Source of the DNA: Spirochaetota bacterium | GTDB taxonomy: Bacteria > Spirochaetota > UBA4802 > UB4802 | Assembly (NCBI GenBank): GCA_029548025.1 | Contig: JAKPOE010000056.1 | Coordinates: 1-7,520, forward strand | Reading direction: 5' to 3' | DNA: 7,520 nt | In this document: one piece after another, positions 1-7,153 of the stretch | Numbering within the stretch: the stretch's first letter is position 1 | Layout: each line of letters begins with the position of its first letter | Position numbers and translations under genes: made by a program | Notes under the pieces: generated by a model | Database searches by the model: none | What the model was told of the DNA's origin: nothing | What the model saw: only the letters and a program-made list of their open reading frames with translations

Positions 1-1136
1 GCAATATCCTGAACAATTGCATACGCTTCTTCGCGAGTATAGCCTTTTTCCACTAATTTTAAAAGTAGAGCCTGTGAATAGAATAGCCCACCGGTTTTTT
101 CTATTGTTTGCATCATAGCATCAGGATAAACATGTAAATTATCAAGGATGAAAATCATCTTTGCAAGTAGATAGTCCAGTGCTATTGTACTATCAGGCAG
201 TATAATACGCTCGGCTGATGAGTGTGAAATATCCCTTTCATGCCACAGGGTCATATTATCCAGAGCAACCATCATGTTGGATTTTATAACCCGTGATAGT
301 CCGGAAACACGTTCACATAATACAGGATTCCGTTTATGAGGCATTGCTGAAGACCCTTTTTGCCCTTTCTGGAAAGGCTCTTCTACCTCGCGCACCTCTG
401 TACGCTGAAGATGACGAATCTCTGTTGCAAGTTTATCCAGTGTGCCGGCACAAATTGCAATGGCTGACATATAGTATGCATGTCTATCGCGCTGAATGAT
501 CTGTGTTGATATAGGATCTGGTTTCAAGCCTAATTTTTCACATACTATCGTTTCAACACGTGGATCAATATTACTGAATGTTCCCACAGCGCCAGAAAGT
601 TTTCCATAGGCAATGTCATCAATAGCGTCCTGTATTCGTTTGCGGTTGCGCAAAAATTCATGATAATACAATGCCATCTTTGTCCCAAATGTAGTAGGTT
701 CTGCATGAACGCCATGTGAACGTCCCATACATGGGGTATGTTTATAGTTTAATGCCAATTTTTTTAGTATAGCAAGTAATTGATCTATATCGTTAAGGAT
801 AATTTCACCAGCCTGTTTCATTTGTATGGATAGGGCAGTGTCAACAATATCACTTGAGGTAAGACCATAGTGGATATATCTGCTGGAAGGACCAACATAT
901 TCAGCAACGCATGTTAAAAAAGCAATGACATCATGGTGGACCTGGTTTTCAATCTCTTCAATACGCGAAACAGTAAACTGAGCTTTTTCTTTAATGGTTT
1001 TTAAATCTTCCTGTGGGATTATGCCTAACTGTGCATTTGCCTCACAGGCTGCAATTTCGATGTCAAGCCATACCTTAAATTTGTTTTCCAGTGTCCAGAT
1101 ATCTGAAATTTCTTTTCGCGAATAACGATCAATCAT
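1..1136 (-). CDS. purB: Adenylosuccinate lyase, 3' end outside the window
   Basis: This enzyme of the fumarase/aspartase superfamily acts twice in purine synthesis, releasing fumarate from SAICAR and from adenylosuccinate, in the cytoplasm as a homotetramer. Translation from ATG at 1136 begins MIDRYSRKEISDIW, the usual PurB N-terminus, and stays open for 378 codons to the window edge. Visible motifs are VHHDV (66-70), the substrate-binding GLTSSDIVDT (91-100), SHGVHAEPTTFG (140-151) carrying the expected catalytic histidine, and the family signature GSSAMPHKRNP (261-271), whose serine lies on the mobile catalytic loop. The usual short bacterial form is about 430 residues, so roughly 50 C-terminal residues are missing only because the window ends. 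A weak GGGA precedes the start by about six bases. It is transcribed divergently from the transport genes. No frameshift or missing key residue is seen. Identity is very secure. Confidence 0.97.
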   Translation of the reverse strand, partial: MIDRYSRKEISDIWTLENKFKVWLDIEIAACEANAQLGIIPQEDLKTIKEKAQFTVSRIEEIENQVHHDVIAFLTCVAEYVGPSSRYIHYGLTSSDIVDTALSIQMKQAGEIILNDIDQLLAILKKLALNYKHTPCMGRSHGVHAEPTTFGTKMALYYHEFLRNRKRIQDAIDDIAYGKLSGAVGTFSNIDPRVETIVCEKLGLKPDPISTQIIQRDRHAYYMSAIAICAGTLDKLATEIRHLQRTEVREVEEPFQKGQKGSSAMPHKRNPVLCERVSGLSRVIKSNMMVALDNMTLWHERDISHSSAERIILPDSTIALDYLLAKMIFILDNLHVYPDAMMQTIEKTGGLFYSQALLLKLVEKGYTREEAYAIVQDI

Positions 1137-1149
1137 ATATTTCCCATGC

Positions 1150-1169
1150 TCATTTTATAATTAAAATGA
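1150..1169. repeat. Perfect 8-bp inverted repeat upstream of purB
   Basis: Arms TCATTTTA and TAAAATGA flank a 4-base TAAT centre. The element starts 14 bases upstream of the purB ATG and covers the only TATAAA hexamer on that strand, so it could be an operator. The stretch is almost entirely A and T, so a chance palindrome is quite possible, and it does not match a purine-repressor site I recognise. Confidence 0.35.
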
Positions 1170-1306
1170 AAAAGTTAATTCTCTTTGGCCATTAAAATTA
1201 ATCAAGTAAAAAAAGGTATATTTTGTTAATCATCAAGAATTACTGCTTGACGGATATATTATTGATAAAGCAACAATAACATTGTGAATGTACTAAATTA
1301 TAAGAT

Positions 1307-1311
1307 AAAGG
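1307..1311 (+). promoter_or_regulatory. Ribosome binding site of the AGCS symporter gene
   Basis: AAAGG lies seven bases before the ATG at 1319. It supports that start, which also gives the N-terminal membrane segment expected for the family. Confidence 0.6.
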
Positions 1312-1318
1312 TTTAAGT

Positions 1319-2656
1319 ATGATTTTTTTGAATGAAATTAGAGCATGGGTCTGGGGAGCGCCTCTCATTATTTTATTGCTGGGTACTGGTATTTATTTAA
1401 CAATACTGCTTAAAGGGTTGCAGTTTAGAACTTTATTTTCATCATTATATCTGGCATTGATAAAAAGAAAAGAATATGATGCGCACCCCGGCGATATATC
1501 ACATTTTCAGGCTCTCATGACTGCACTATCAGCAACCGTTGGAACCGGCAATATCGCTGGTGTGGCTTCGGCAATTGCTATTGGCGGCCCTGGTGCATTG
1601 TTCTGGATGTGGCTTACCGGTTTATTTGGGATGGCAACAAAGTACAGTGAAGCAGTGCTTGCGGTTAAGTATCGTGAGGTTGATGCATTGGGAACCATGT
1701 CAGGTGGTCCCATGTATTATATTGAAAAAGGATTAAAGAACAAATGGCTTGCTTTTATTTTTGCACTGTTTGCTGCCTGTGCAGCGTTTGGAACCGGTAA
1801 CATAATACAGTCCAATTCGGTAGCTGAGGCAATGCATGCTACATTTAATGTACCATCATGGGTAACAGGAATATTTTTATTAATGATAACCTATCTTGTT
1901 ATCATGGGCGGTATAAAAAGTATAGCAAAGGCAGCTTCGGCGATAGTTCCCTTTATGATACTGTTTTATATCATTGTTGGCACAGTCATACTGATACTAT
2001 TTTATAAAAATATACCCCATGCATTTACATTAATCTTTGTGCATGCATTTACTCCAGTGGCAGCGGCTGGCGGTTTTGCAGGTGCGGGTGTTAAAATGGC
2101 TATGCAGATGGGTGTTTCACGAGGATTGCTTTCCAATGAATCAGGTTTAGGAAGTTCACCGATAGCTGCTGCTGCAGCAAAAACCGATGAACCCGTACGA
2201 CAGGCACTAGTTTCCATGACACAGACTTTTATTGATACTATAATAGTTTGTACTTTTACAGGGCTGGTTATTCTTGTTACCGGTGCGTGGGAAACGGGAA
2301 AAACTGCCGCTGCGTTAACCGAGCATGCATTTAGCATGGGGCTACCCGGCACATGGGGAGGTATCGTTGTTTCGATATCTCTGATATTTTTTGCATATTC
2401 AACTATCTTAGGATGGTCATATTACGGTGAAAAAGCTATAGAATATATAGCAGGAGAAAGAGCAATAAAGCCTTATCGTTTACTGTGGGTAATTATTGTA
2501 TTTATTGGTGCTGTTGGCAGGCTGGATGTTGTGTGGGCAGTTACCGATATTATGAACGGTTTAATGGCTTTTCCTAATCTCATAGCGTTGTTGGGGTTGT
2601 CGTTTGTTATAAAAAATGAAACAAATCATTTCTTTAGCAAACATACTACAATATAA
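1319..2656 (+). CDS. Sodium:alanine/glycine symporter, AGCS family
   Basis: This inner-membrane transporter probably imports alanine or glycine coupled to sodium (TC 2.A.25, AlsT/DagA/AgcS-like). The 445-residue product has the usual family length. It carries the family signature at 72-98, containing [10 protein letters not shown], then [11 protein letters not shown], followed by [14 protein letters not shown] (107-120) and [12 protein letters not shown] (128-139). A second conserved stretch is [21 protein letters not shown] (265-285), recognisable as the RG..SNE.GLGS.P.A block. About ten or more hydrophobic segments span the chain, for example 14-31, 144-157, 182-197, 208-228, 303-322, 346-365 and 386-402. 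It is the first gene of the rightward run and ends 42 bp before the binding-protein gene with no visible terminator between them, so co-transcription is possible. The substrate (alanine, glycine or both) cannot be told from the sequence. Confidence 0.95.
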   Translation: MIFLNEIRAWVWGAPLIILLLGTGIYLTILLKGLQFRTLFSSLYLALIKRKEYDAHPGDISHFQALMTALSATVGTGNIAGVASAIAIGGPGALFWMWLTGLFGMATKYSEAVLAVKYREVDALGTMSGGPMYYIEKGLKNKWLAFIFALFAACAAFGTGNIIQSNSVAEAMHATFNVPSWVTGIFLLMITYLVIMGGIKSIAKAASAIVPFMILFYIIVGTVILILFYKNIPHAFTLIFVHAFTPVAAAGGFAGAGVKMAMQMGVSRGLLSNESGLGSSPIAAAAAKTDEPVRQALVSMTQTFIDTIIVCTFTGLVILVTGAWETGKTAAALTEHAFSMGLPGTWGGIVVSISLIFFAYSTILGWSYYGEKAIEYIAGERAIKPYRLLWVIIVFIGAVGRLDVVWAVTDIMNGLMAFPNLIALLGLSFVIKNETNHFFSKHTTI

Positions 2657-2698
2657 CCATGCATACTGTACATAGATTGTAACCAAAAGTTTGATACC

Positions 2699-4324
2699 AT
2701 GAATTATCGCCAAAATAAAAAATATTATTTAAAAGTGGTGCTAACACAATTTTACAGCGTACCCTATTATATGGTGATGGTAGCATTGCTGTTTTGTTTT
2801 TCATGTAGCCGTTTTGAATGGGTGCGCGATCCATATACGCTCTACGTTCATCTTTCTGCTGAGCCTGGACACCTCAATCCTATAACATCGACAGAGGCAA
2901 TTGCATCATCAATAAATACCTACATTTATGAAACACTGCTGGACAGGGATTATGATACGTTAGAGTTAAAACCGCTATTAGCTTCAAAATGGGAGATATC
3001 ATCTGATAAACTACACTACCGCTTTTATTTAAAGAAGAATATACGCTGGAGTGATGGTAAGCCTTTTACCGCCGATGATATTGTCTATTCGTTTCATGTC
3101 ATCAAAGATCCAAAGGTTGCCAATGCTCCTTTAAAGGTGTATTATATTGATGTAGTCAGTGTTAAAAAAATTTCACCATACATTGTTGAGTTTACTTATT
3201 CACGGCCATATTTTTTAGCACTGGAGATATGCGGCAGTATACCTGTTGTTCCTAAGCATATCTTTGATGATGGCACCGATTTCAACACGCATAAAAATAA
3301 CAGACATCCCATTGGTACCGGACCATATACATTTAGCAAATGGGAAACGGGGAAGCGTATTGAATTAGAGATTAATCCCCTTTACTGGGGTAAAAAGCCT
3401 GATATTAAGAAGGTTGTTTATAAAGTAATTCCCGAACCCAGCGTTGCATTGCAGATGCTAAAAAAGGGTGAGATAGATGTCATGTCGCTGAGGCCCATTC
3501 AATGGGTACGGCAGACTGATTCACAACATTTTAAGGAGGCATTTTATAAATTCATGTATTACCAGCCCTACTATAGTTATATTGGCTGGAATGCAAAAAA
3601 TCCCCTGTTTAACAATAAAAATGTTCGCAAAGCTCTCACCATGCTCATTAATAGGCAGGCTATACTGGATAGCTTACTTTTTGGGCTGGGTACGGTTGTT
3701 ACCGGTCCATTTTACATCTATGATAAGTATTACAACCATGATATACAACCACTGCCCTATGATACGGAAAAGGCAAAAGAATTGCTTAACAGTGCAGGCT
3801 GGGTGGATAGTGATGGCGATGGCATACTGGATAAAGGTGGCACAAAGTTTTCGTTTACTTTTACAATAGCATCAGCAAGTAAGTTTGCTGAACGGCTTGC
3901 AACAATTTTAAAAGAGGATTTTGCAAAGGTTGGCATTCAAATGGATATCAACCGATATGAATGGGCTGTGTTTGTCAATAAGATTGACAAACGCGATTTT
4001 GATGCTGTTACATTGGGGTGGTCATTATCATGGGAGGGCGATCCGTATCAACTGTGGCATTCTTCGGAGGTTAAAGCAGGTTCAAATTTTTGTTATTTCA
4101 TAAATCGAGAAGCTGATGAGATAATTGAGAAGGCTCGAAAAGAGTTTGATGTAAACAAGCGCATTGCACTATACCGCCGTTTTCATGAAATAATCAATGA
4201 TGAGCAGCCCTATACCTTTTTATACTGTACGCCGGCGCTTGTTGCGGTGAGCAAGCGCTTTACCAATGTTATTGTTCATAAACGTGGGTTAAACTATGTA
4301 GAGTGGAAGGTTACAGGCAATTAA
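2699..4324 (+). CDS. Peptide/solute-binding lipoprotein of an ABC transporter (SBP_bac_5 / OppA-DppA family)
   Basis: The product is a lipid-anchored extracytoplasmic protein that should capture peptides, or another ligand of this family, for the two downstream permeases. Of 541 residues, the first 36 form a signal peptide: basic residues to 12, a hydrophobic stretch, then a Cys-Phe-Ser-Cys lipobox with the likely lipidated Cys at 36. The mature part opens with LSAEPGHLNPITS (52-64), typical of the family. The block at 107-132 contains IRWSDGKPFTADDIVYSF, the SBP_bac_5 signature. PIGTGPYTFSKWE (204-216), NVRKALTMLINRQAI (308-322) and YDTEKAKELLNSAGW (354-368) are further family blocks. The loop at 370-378 (D-S-D-G-D-G-I-L-D) resembles a calcium-binding loop. 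The start is uncertain: no Shine-Dalgarno precedes 2699, nor the alternative ATG codons at 2771 and 2777, but 2699 gives the better signal peptide. The stop overlaps the next start by one base. Confidence 0.93.
   Translation: MNYRQNKKYYLKVVLTQFYSVPYYMVMVALLFCFSCSRFEWVRDPYTLYVHLSAEPGHLNPITSTEAIASSINTYIYETLLDRDYDTLELKPLLASKWEISSDKLHYRFYLKKNIRWSDGKPFTADDIVYSFHVIKDPKVANAPLKVYYIDVVSVKKISPYIVEFTYSRPYFLALEICGSIPVVPKHIFDDGTDFNTHKNNRHPIGTGPYTFSKWETGKRIELEINPLYWGKKPDIKKVVYKVIPEPSVALQMLKKGEIDVMSLRPIQWVRQTDSQHFKEAFYKFMYYQPYYSYIGWNAKNPLFNNKNVRKALTMLINRQAILDSLLFGLGTVVTGPFYIYDKYYNHDIQPLPYDTEKAKELLNSAGWVDSDGDGILDKGGTKFSFTFTIASASKFAERLATILKEDFAKVGIQMDINRYEWAVFVNKIDKRDFDAVTLGWSLSWEGDPYQLWHSSEVKAGSNFCYFINREADEIIEKARKEFDVNKRIALYRRFHEIINDEQPYTFLYCTPALVAVSKRFTNVIVHKRGLNYVEWKVTGN
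4315..4317 (+). promoter_or_regulatory. Weak ribosome binding site choosing the first permease start
   Basis: AGG lies six bases before the ATG at 4324, which forms a TAATG stop-start overlap with the binding-protein gene. This supports 4324 rather than the upstream GTG at 4303, which would add seven residues and has no family support. Confidence 0.45.
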
Positions 4325-5325
4325 TGAGATACTATATCATCAAACGTATACTAATTATTATACCAACCTTTATTGGTATTACCTTCATCACCTATCTTAT
4401 GATACGGTTGGCACCGGGTGACTTTACATCATTACGTGCGGGAATAGAAGGAGAGCTTAAGGCGGGGAGCCTGTCCAAGGAGATATTTGAACAGGAAAAG
4501 AAACTGTATGGATTGGACAAACCTATTATAGTTGGATATTCAGAATGGCTTTATAAAACAGTAAAACTTGATTTTGGCACCTCTCGAAAAGATGGACGTA
4601 CAGTAGCAGCACATATTATTGAGTCATTGCCTATTACATTATCTCTTAATATTTTGTCGATAGTTATTGTTTATATTATTTCAATTCCATTAGGTATTTT
4701 TTCAGCAATAAAAAAAGATACTGTGATTGATCGCATTGTCAGCATTACACTATTTTTACTATATTCTCTGCCGTCCTTCTGGGTTGCATTGCTTCTTTTA
4801 AAATATTTAAGCGGTGGCGATTATTTGAACCTTTTCCCGCTTGGAGGCTTATACTCTGACTGGTTTGATCAATTAAATGTATTGCAAAAAGCAATGGATG
4901 TTATATGGCATTTGATTTTACCGGTGGTTACCCTGACCTATGGTGGATTTGCCTTCCTTTCACGGTATACCCGTGCAACAATGCTTGAGGTAATAAATCA
5001 GCAATATATAGTAACAGCACGTGCAAAAGGGCTGTCCGAAAAAAAGGTTTTATTTGTGCATGCCTTCAGAAATTCTTTAATTCCGCTTATTACGTTGATG
5101 GCAACAATGCTGCCGGGGCTTTTAGGTGGCAGTGTGGTGGTTGAATCTATATTCTCGGTACCGGGTATGGGTATGCTTGCGTTTGAATCTATCCTATCAC
5201 GGGATATTCCTGTTATTATGGCTATAACATCCATTTCAGCATTCCTCACACTTATTGGAATTTTCCTTGGTGACATCATGTATGCAATTGTTGATCCAAG
5301 AATCAGGCTGGAGGCACAACAATGA
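4324..5325 (+). CDS. Dipeptide/oligopeptide-type ABC transporter permease (DppB/OppB family)
   Basis: This is an integral inner-membrane subunit forming half of the transport channel with the next gene product. From ATG 4324 the 333-residue protein begins MRYYIIKRILIIIPTFIGIT, a typical OppB N-terminus with a first membrane segment at about 8-28. YGLDKPIIVGYSEWLYKTV (62-80) and LDFGTSRKDGRTVAAHI (82-98) are the conserved extracytoplasmic blocks. Further hydrophobic segments lie near 103-128, 138-160, 194-213, 250-272 and 298-322, giving six. The EAA loop that docks to the ATPase is at about 222-257, with TARAKGL at 231-237 followed by HAFRNSLIPL. The C-terminus VDPRIRLE is also typical. It overlaps the binding-protein stop by one base and the next permease by four (ATGA), which suggests translational coupling. 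The ligand cannot be inferred from the permease alone. Confidence 0.95.
   Translation: MRYYIIKRILIIIPTFIGITFITYLMIRLAPGDFTSLRAGIEGELKAGSLSKEIFEQEKKLYGLDKPIIVGYSEWLYKTVKLDFGTSRKDGRTVAAHIIESLPITLSLNILSIVIVYIISIPLGIFSAIKKDTVIDRIVSITLFLLYSLPSFWVALLLLKYLSGGDYLNLFPLGGLYSDWFDQLNVLQKAMDVIWHLILPVVTLTYGGFAFLSRYTRATMLEVINQQYIVTARAKGLSEKKVLFVHAFRNSLIPLITLMATMLPGLLGGSVVVESIFSVPGMGMLAFESILSRDIPVIMAITSISAFLTLIGIFLGDIMYAIVDPRIRLEAQQ
5310..5314 (+). promoter_or_regulatory. Ribosome binding site of the second permease
   Basis: GGAGG lies inside the end of the first permease gene, seven bases before the ATG at 5322. It is the strongest Shine-Dalgarno in the window and fixes the start at the ATGA overlap. Confidence 0.75.
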
Positions 5326-6287
5326 CGGGTTACCGGGGTACAGCATGGAAGCGCTTTACGTACAATAAGTTTGCAGTTGCTGGCTTGTTCATAGTGTTGT
5401 TTTTATTTCTTATTGCGCTGTGTGCTCCTTTGATTGCAAACAATAAGCCTTATATCATTATAAAAGGTAATGCATTATATTTCCCAATTATCATTGATTA
5501 TAAACAATTTGAGGGGATTGACTTTAAAAAGATAGATGGGTATAAACTATTCCCGCCAATTCCCTATTCGTACTCTGAATATGATCTCAATGCCATTGTT
5601 GTGCCTCCTTCGAGTAAGCACCTGCTGGGGACTGATGAGCAGGGTAGGGATTTAGCTGCACGTATGATCTATGGCACCAGGGTATCTATTTTTGTTGGAT
5701 TTGTTGCAGTGTTTATCTATGTTACCATTGGTATCATTATAGGTGCACTGGCTGGGTTTTATGGAGGATGGGTGGATATTATTATTTCCCGAATCATAGA
5801 GATTGTCATGTGCTTCCCAACATTCTTCCTAATATTAACCATTTTAGCCTTATGGGGGCAGAGCCTGCTCAATGTAATGATAGTTATAGGTATTACCGGC
5901 TGGACCGGGATAGCCCGTATTGTCCGTGGTGAATTTTTTAAGTTACGGGAGCAGGATTTTGTAATTGCATCCAGAGCTTTAGGAGCTAAGGACTGGTGGA
6001 TTATTTTTAAGCACATACTACCCAATGCAATGGCTCCCGTGATGGTTTCAGCAACATTTGGCATAGCCTCAACAATACTTATAGAATCATCATTGAGCTT
6101 TTTAGGCTTTGGGGTACAACCACCAACGCCAAGCTGGGGTGATATATTATCCCAATCTCGTGATTTTATAGACTTTGCATGGTGGTTGACATTAATCCCG
6201 GGTTTTGCTATATTCATTACTATAACATCATATAATGTAGTAGGTGAGGGTTTGCAGGATGCGCTTGATCCCAAACAATATCATTAA
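5322..6287 (+). CDS. Dipeptide/oligopeptide-type ABC transporter permease (DppC/OppC family) with long extracytoplasmic insert
   Basis: This is the partner of the preceding permease in the membrane channel. The 321-residue protein has a short cytoplasmic N-terminus (WKRFTYNKFAVAGL, 9-22, the OppC_N block) and a first membrane segment at about 17-40. The extracytoplasmic stretch from about 43 to 95 is longer than in simple DppC proteins. It contains FPPIPYSYSEYDLNA (77-91) before the conserved KHLLGTDEQGRDLAARMIYG (99-118). That layout resembles YejE-type and some spirochaetal permeases as I know them. Five more hydrophobic segments follow (about 121-145, 158-178, 182-200, 236-257, 288-306). 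The EAA loop is at about 204-242, with ASRALGAKDWW at 216-226 followed by HILPNAMAPV. The C-terminus GEGLQDALDPK is typical. The next gene begins inside its last 29 bases. No ATPase gene adjoins it within the window. Confidence 0.95.
   Translation: MTGYRGTAWKRFTYNKFAVAGLFIVLFLFLIALCAPLIANNKPYIIIKGNALYFPIIIDYKQFEGIDFKKIDGYKLFPPIPYSYSEYDLNAIVVPPSSKHLLGTDEQGRDLAARMIYGTRVSIFVGFVAVFIYVTIGIIIGALAGFYGGWVDIIISRIIEIVMCFPTFFLILTILALWGQSLLNVMIVIGITGWTGIARIVRGEFFKLREQDFVIASRALGAKDWWIIFKHILPNAMAPVMVSATFGIASTILIESSLSFLGFGVQPPTPSWGDILSQSRDFIDFAWWLTLIPGFAIFITITSYNVVGEGLQDALDPKQYH
6246..6250 (+). promoter_or_regulatory. Ribosome binding site deciding the start of the lipoprotein gene
   Basis: GAGGG lies within the 3' end of the second permease gene, eight bases before the ATG at 6259. 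It favours that ATG over the GTG at 6244, which would add five residues and overlaps this very site. Confidence 0.6.
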
Positions 6288-7152
6288 AGGTTTAGTTTTT
6301 ATTTTTATTATTAGCTTTTTTTCCTGTCTTTCTGTGTTTGAGGAACAGCAGAATACAGTTAACCTGTTGCCATCAGATACAGAGCTGTATACATGGAAGA
6401 TGATAAAAAGTGAATCCTTAAATGATCAACAGTCAATAACCATGCTGGTACCATCGTTTTATCAGCATTATAATGTCATGGAATTAGTTACAGGCAAATA
6501 TGAATCAATCAATGACCCTGCCATTTATTTAACAGTAACTATCGCCAAAACATCAAATGCTGATGATGCATATGGACTGTTTACACGTGAGCGTGCTCTT
6601 TTGAATGATACGTTTGAAATAAATACTGTTGCAGCGTATAGTAAAAATAAAAGCATTGCCTATAGCGATAATGCTGTTGTTATAGTTCAAACCAACGACA
6701 TAGATTTTATCAATACACAAAAAACTACTATTGGTATAATACTTGATAAGGTTAGATTAAATCAACAATTTCCTCATGCAATGAATCCTGTAACAAATCT
6801 TATCAATGAAAGCAACATCGTCATTTATAATGAAGGCATTCCGGAATTGCCAGATATTAAACGTATAGTTGTTGGCAATAAGACTATTGATTCTTCTGAG
6901 ATTTCATGTTTTTATAAAAAGTATTTTTCAAGTATTGATGCAGGTAATAGCTTTAATTTATTAATAAAAAATGACAGTTCATTGATGATTGTTGAATCGA
7001 GCAAGGTAAAAATAGCTTTTAAAAAATATGGTGATAGTTATTGTTATGTAGCACATAGTAATGAATGGATATTTGGCTGTAAAGATATTAAAGATTATGC
7101 TGCCGGTAAAAAAGTAATAGCTATTCTTTATAGGGAACTGGTTGCTCAATAA
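6259..7152 (+). CDS. Putative lipoprotein resembling DUF6599 proteins, function unknown
   Basis: The role is not known. From ATG 6259 the product has 297 residues. The first 23 form a signal peptide with a basic/polar start (MRLIPNNIIK), a hydrophobic core and a Phe-Phe-Ser-Cys lipobox, so Cys23 is the likely lipid anchor and the protein would sit outside the cytoplasmic membrane. The block at 79-112 runs from GKYESINDP through IYLTVTIAKT to DAYGLFTRERA. It resembles the part of DUF6599 proteins where a strand is followed by a D-A-Y/F-G-x-F-x-x-E-R motif; this is recalled similarity, not a search result. The remainder is soluble, with alternating hydrophobic and polar runs suggesting beta strands, and Cys at 217, 262 and 274. 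No catalytic motif is visible. It starts 29 bases inside the permease gene and ends one base before the phosphatase gene, so it is probably co-expressed with the transporter. An accessory role in that transporter is possible but unproven. Confidence 0.8.
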   Translation: MRLIPNNIIKGLVFIFIISFFSCLSVFEEQQNTVNLLPSDTELYTWKMIKSESLNDQQSITMLVPSFYQHYNVMELVTGKYESINDPAIYLTVTIAKTSNADDAYGLFTRERALLNDTFEINTVAAYSKNKSIAYSDNAVVIVQTNDIDFINTQKTTIGIILDKVRLNQQFPHAMNPVTNLINESNIVIYNEGIPELPDIKRIVVGNKTIDSSEISCFYKKYFSSIDAGNSFNLLIKNDSSLMIVESSKVKIAFKKYGDSYCYVAHSNEWIFGCKDIKDYAAGKKVIAILYRELVAQ

Positions 7153-7153
7153 A

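Larger units (their letters stand above)
1137..1318. promoter_or_regulatory. Divergent intergenic region between purB and the AGCS symporter gene
   Basis: This 182-bp AT-rich spacer must carry the leftward purB promoter and probably the rightward promoter of the transport genes. I looked for sigma-70 boxes on both strands. A TATAAA hexamer exists on the minus strand at 1159-1154 upstream of purB, but with no matching -35 box. On the plus strand TTGACG (1247-1252), TTGATA (1262-1267) and TATATT (1255-1260) occur, but no pair has 16-18 bp spacing. No riboswitch-like fold or convincing small gene was recognised. The promoter role is inferred from gene orientation only. Confidence 0.5.

Noticed and set aside
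293..499. 68-codon open frame on the plus strand
   Set aside because: It lies antisense inside purB, whose minus-strand reading carries the clear adenylosuccinate lyase signature; the product resembles nothing.
1166..1195. Ten-codon frame (MKKLILFGH) in the divergent spacer
   Set aside because: There is no Shine-Dalgarno, it is very short, and such a frame is expected by chance in A/T-rich DNA; nothing suggests a leader peptide with an attenuator.
1191..1202. AT-only palindrome ATTAA-AA-TTAAT
   Set aside because: It is composed solely of A and T in an AT-rich spacer, far from either start, with no second copy noticed.
1137..1318. Possible glycine or purine riboswitch before the symporter or purB
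   Set aside because: I looked because both gene types can be riboswitch-controlled, but found no conserved glycine- or purine-aptamer sequence or multi-stem layout in 182 bp.
2002..2352. 116-codon open frame on the minus strand
   Set aside because: It is antisense to the AGCS symporter, whose conserved [12 protein letters not shown] block lies in the plus-strand frame here; the alanine-rich product is a shadow.
2648..2680. Possible terminator hairpin between the symporter and binding-protein genes
   Set aside because: ACAAT and ATTGT form only a 5-bp outer pairing with a mismatched interior, and no T-run follows; ATGCAT and TGTACA are isolated 6-bp palindromes expected by chance.
3582..3869. 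95-codon and 60-codon plus-strand open frames inside the binding-protein gene (also 3921-4103)
   Set aside because: They are out of frame within a gene whose own frame matches SBP_bac_5 throughout, and show no family features.
5759..6274. 171-codon open frame on the minus strand
   Set aside because: It is entirely antisense to the second permease and has no upstream ribosome site or recognisable domain. The open frame follows from codon bias of the real gene.
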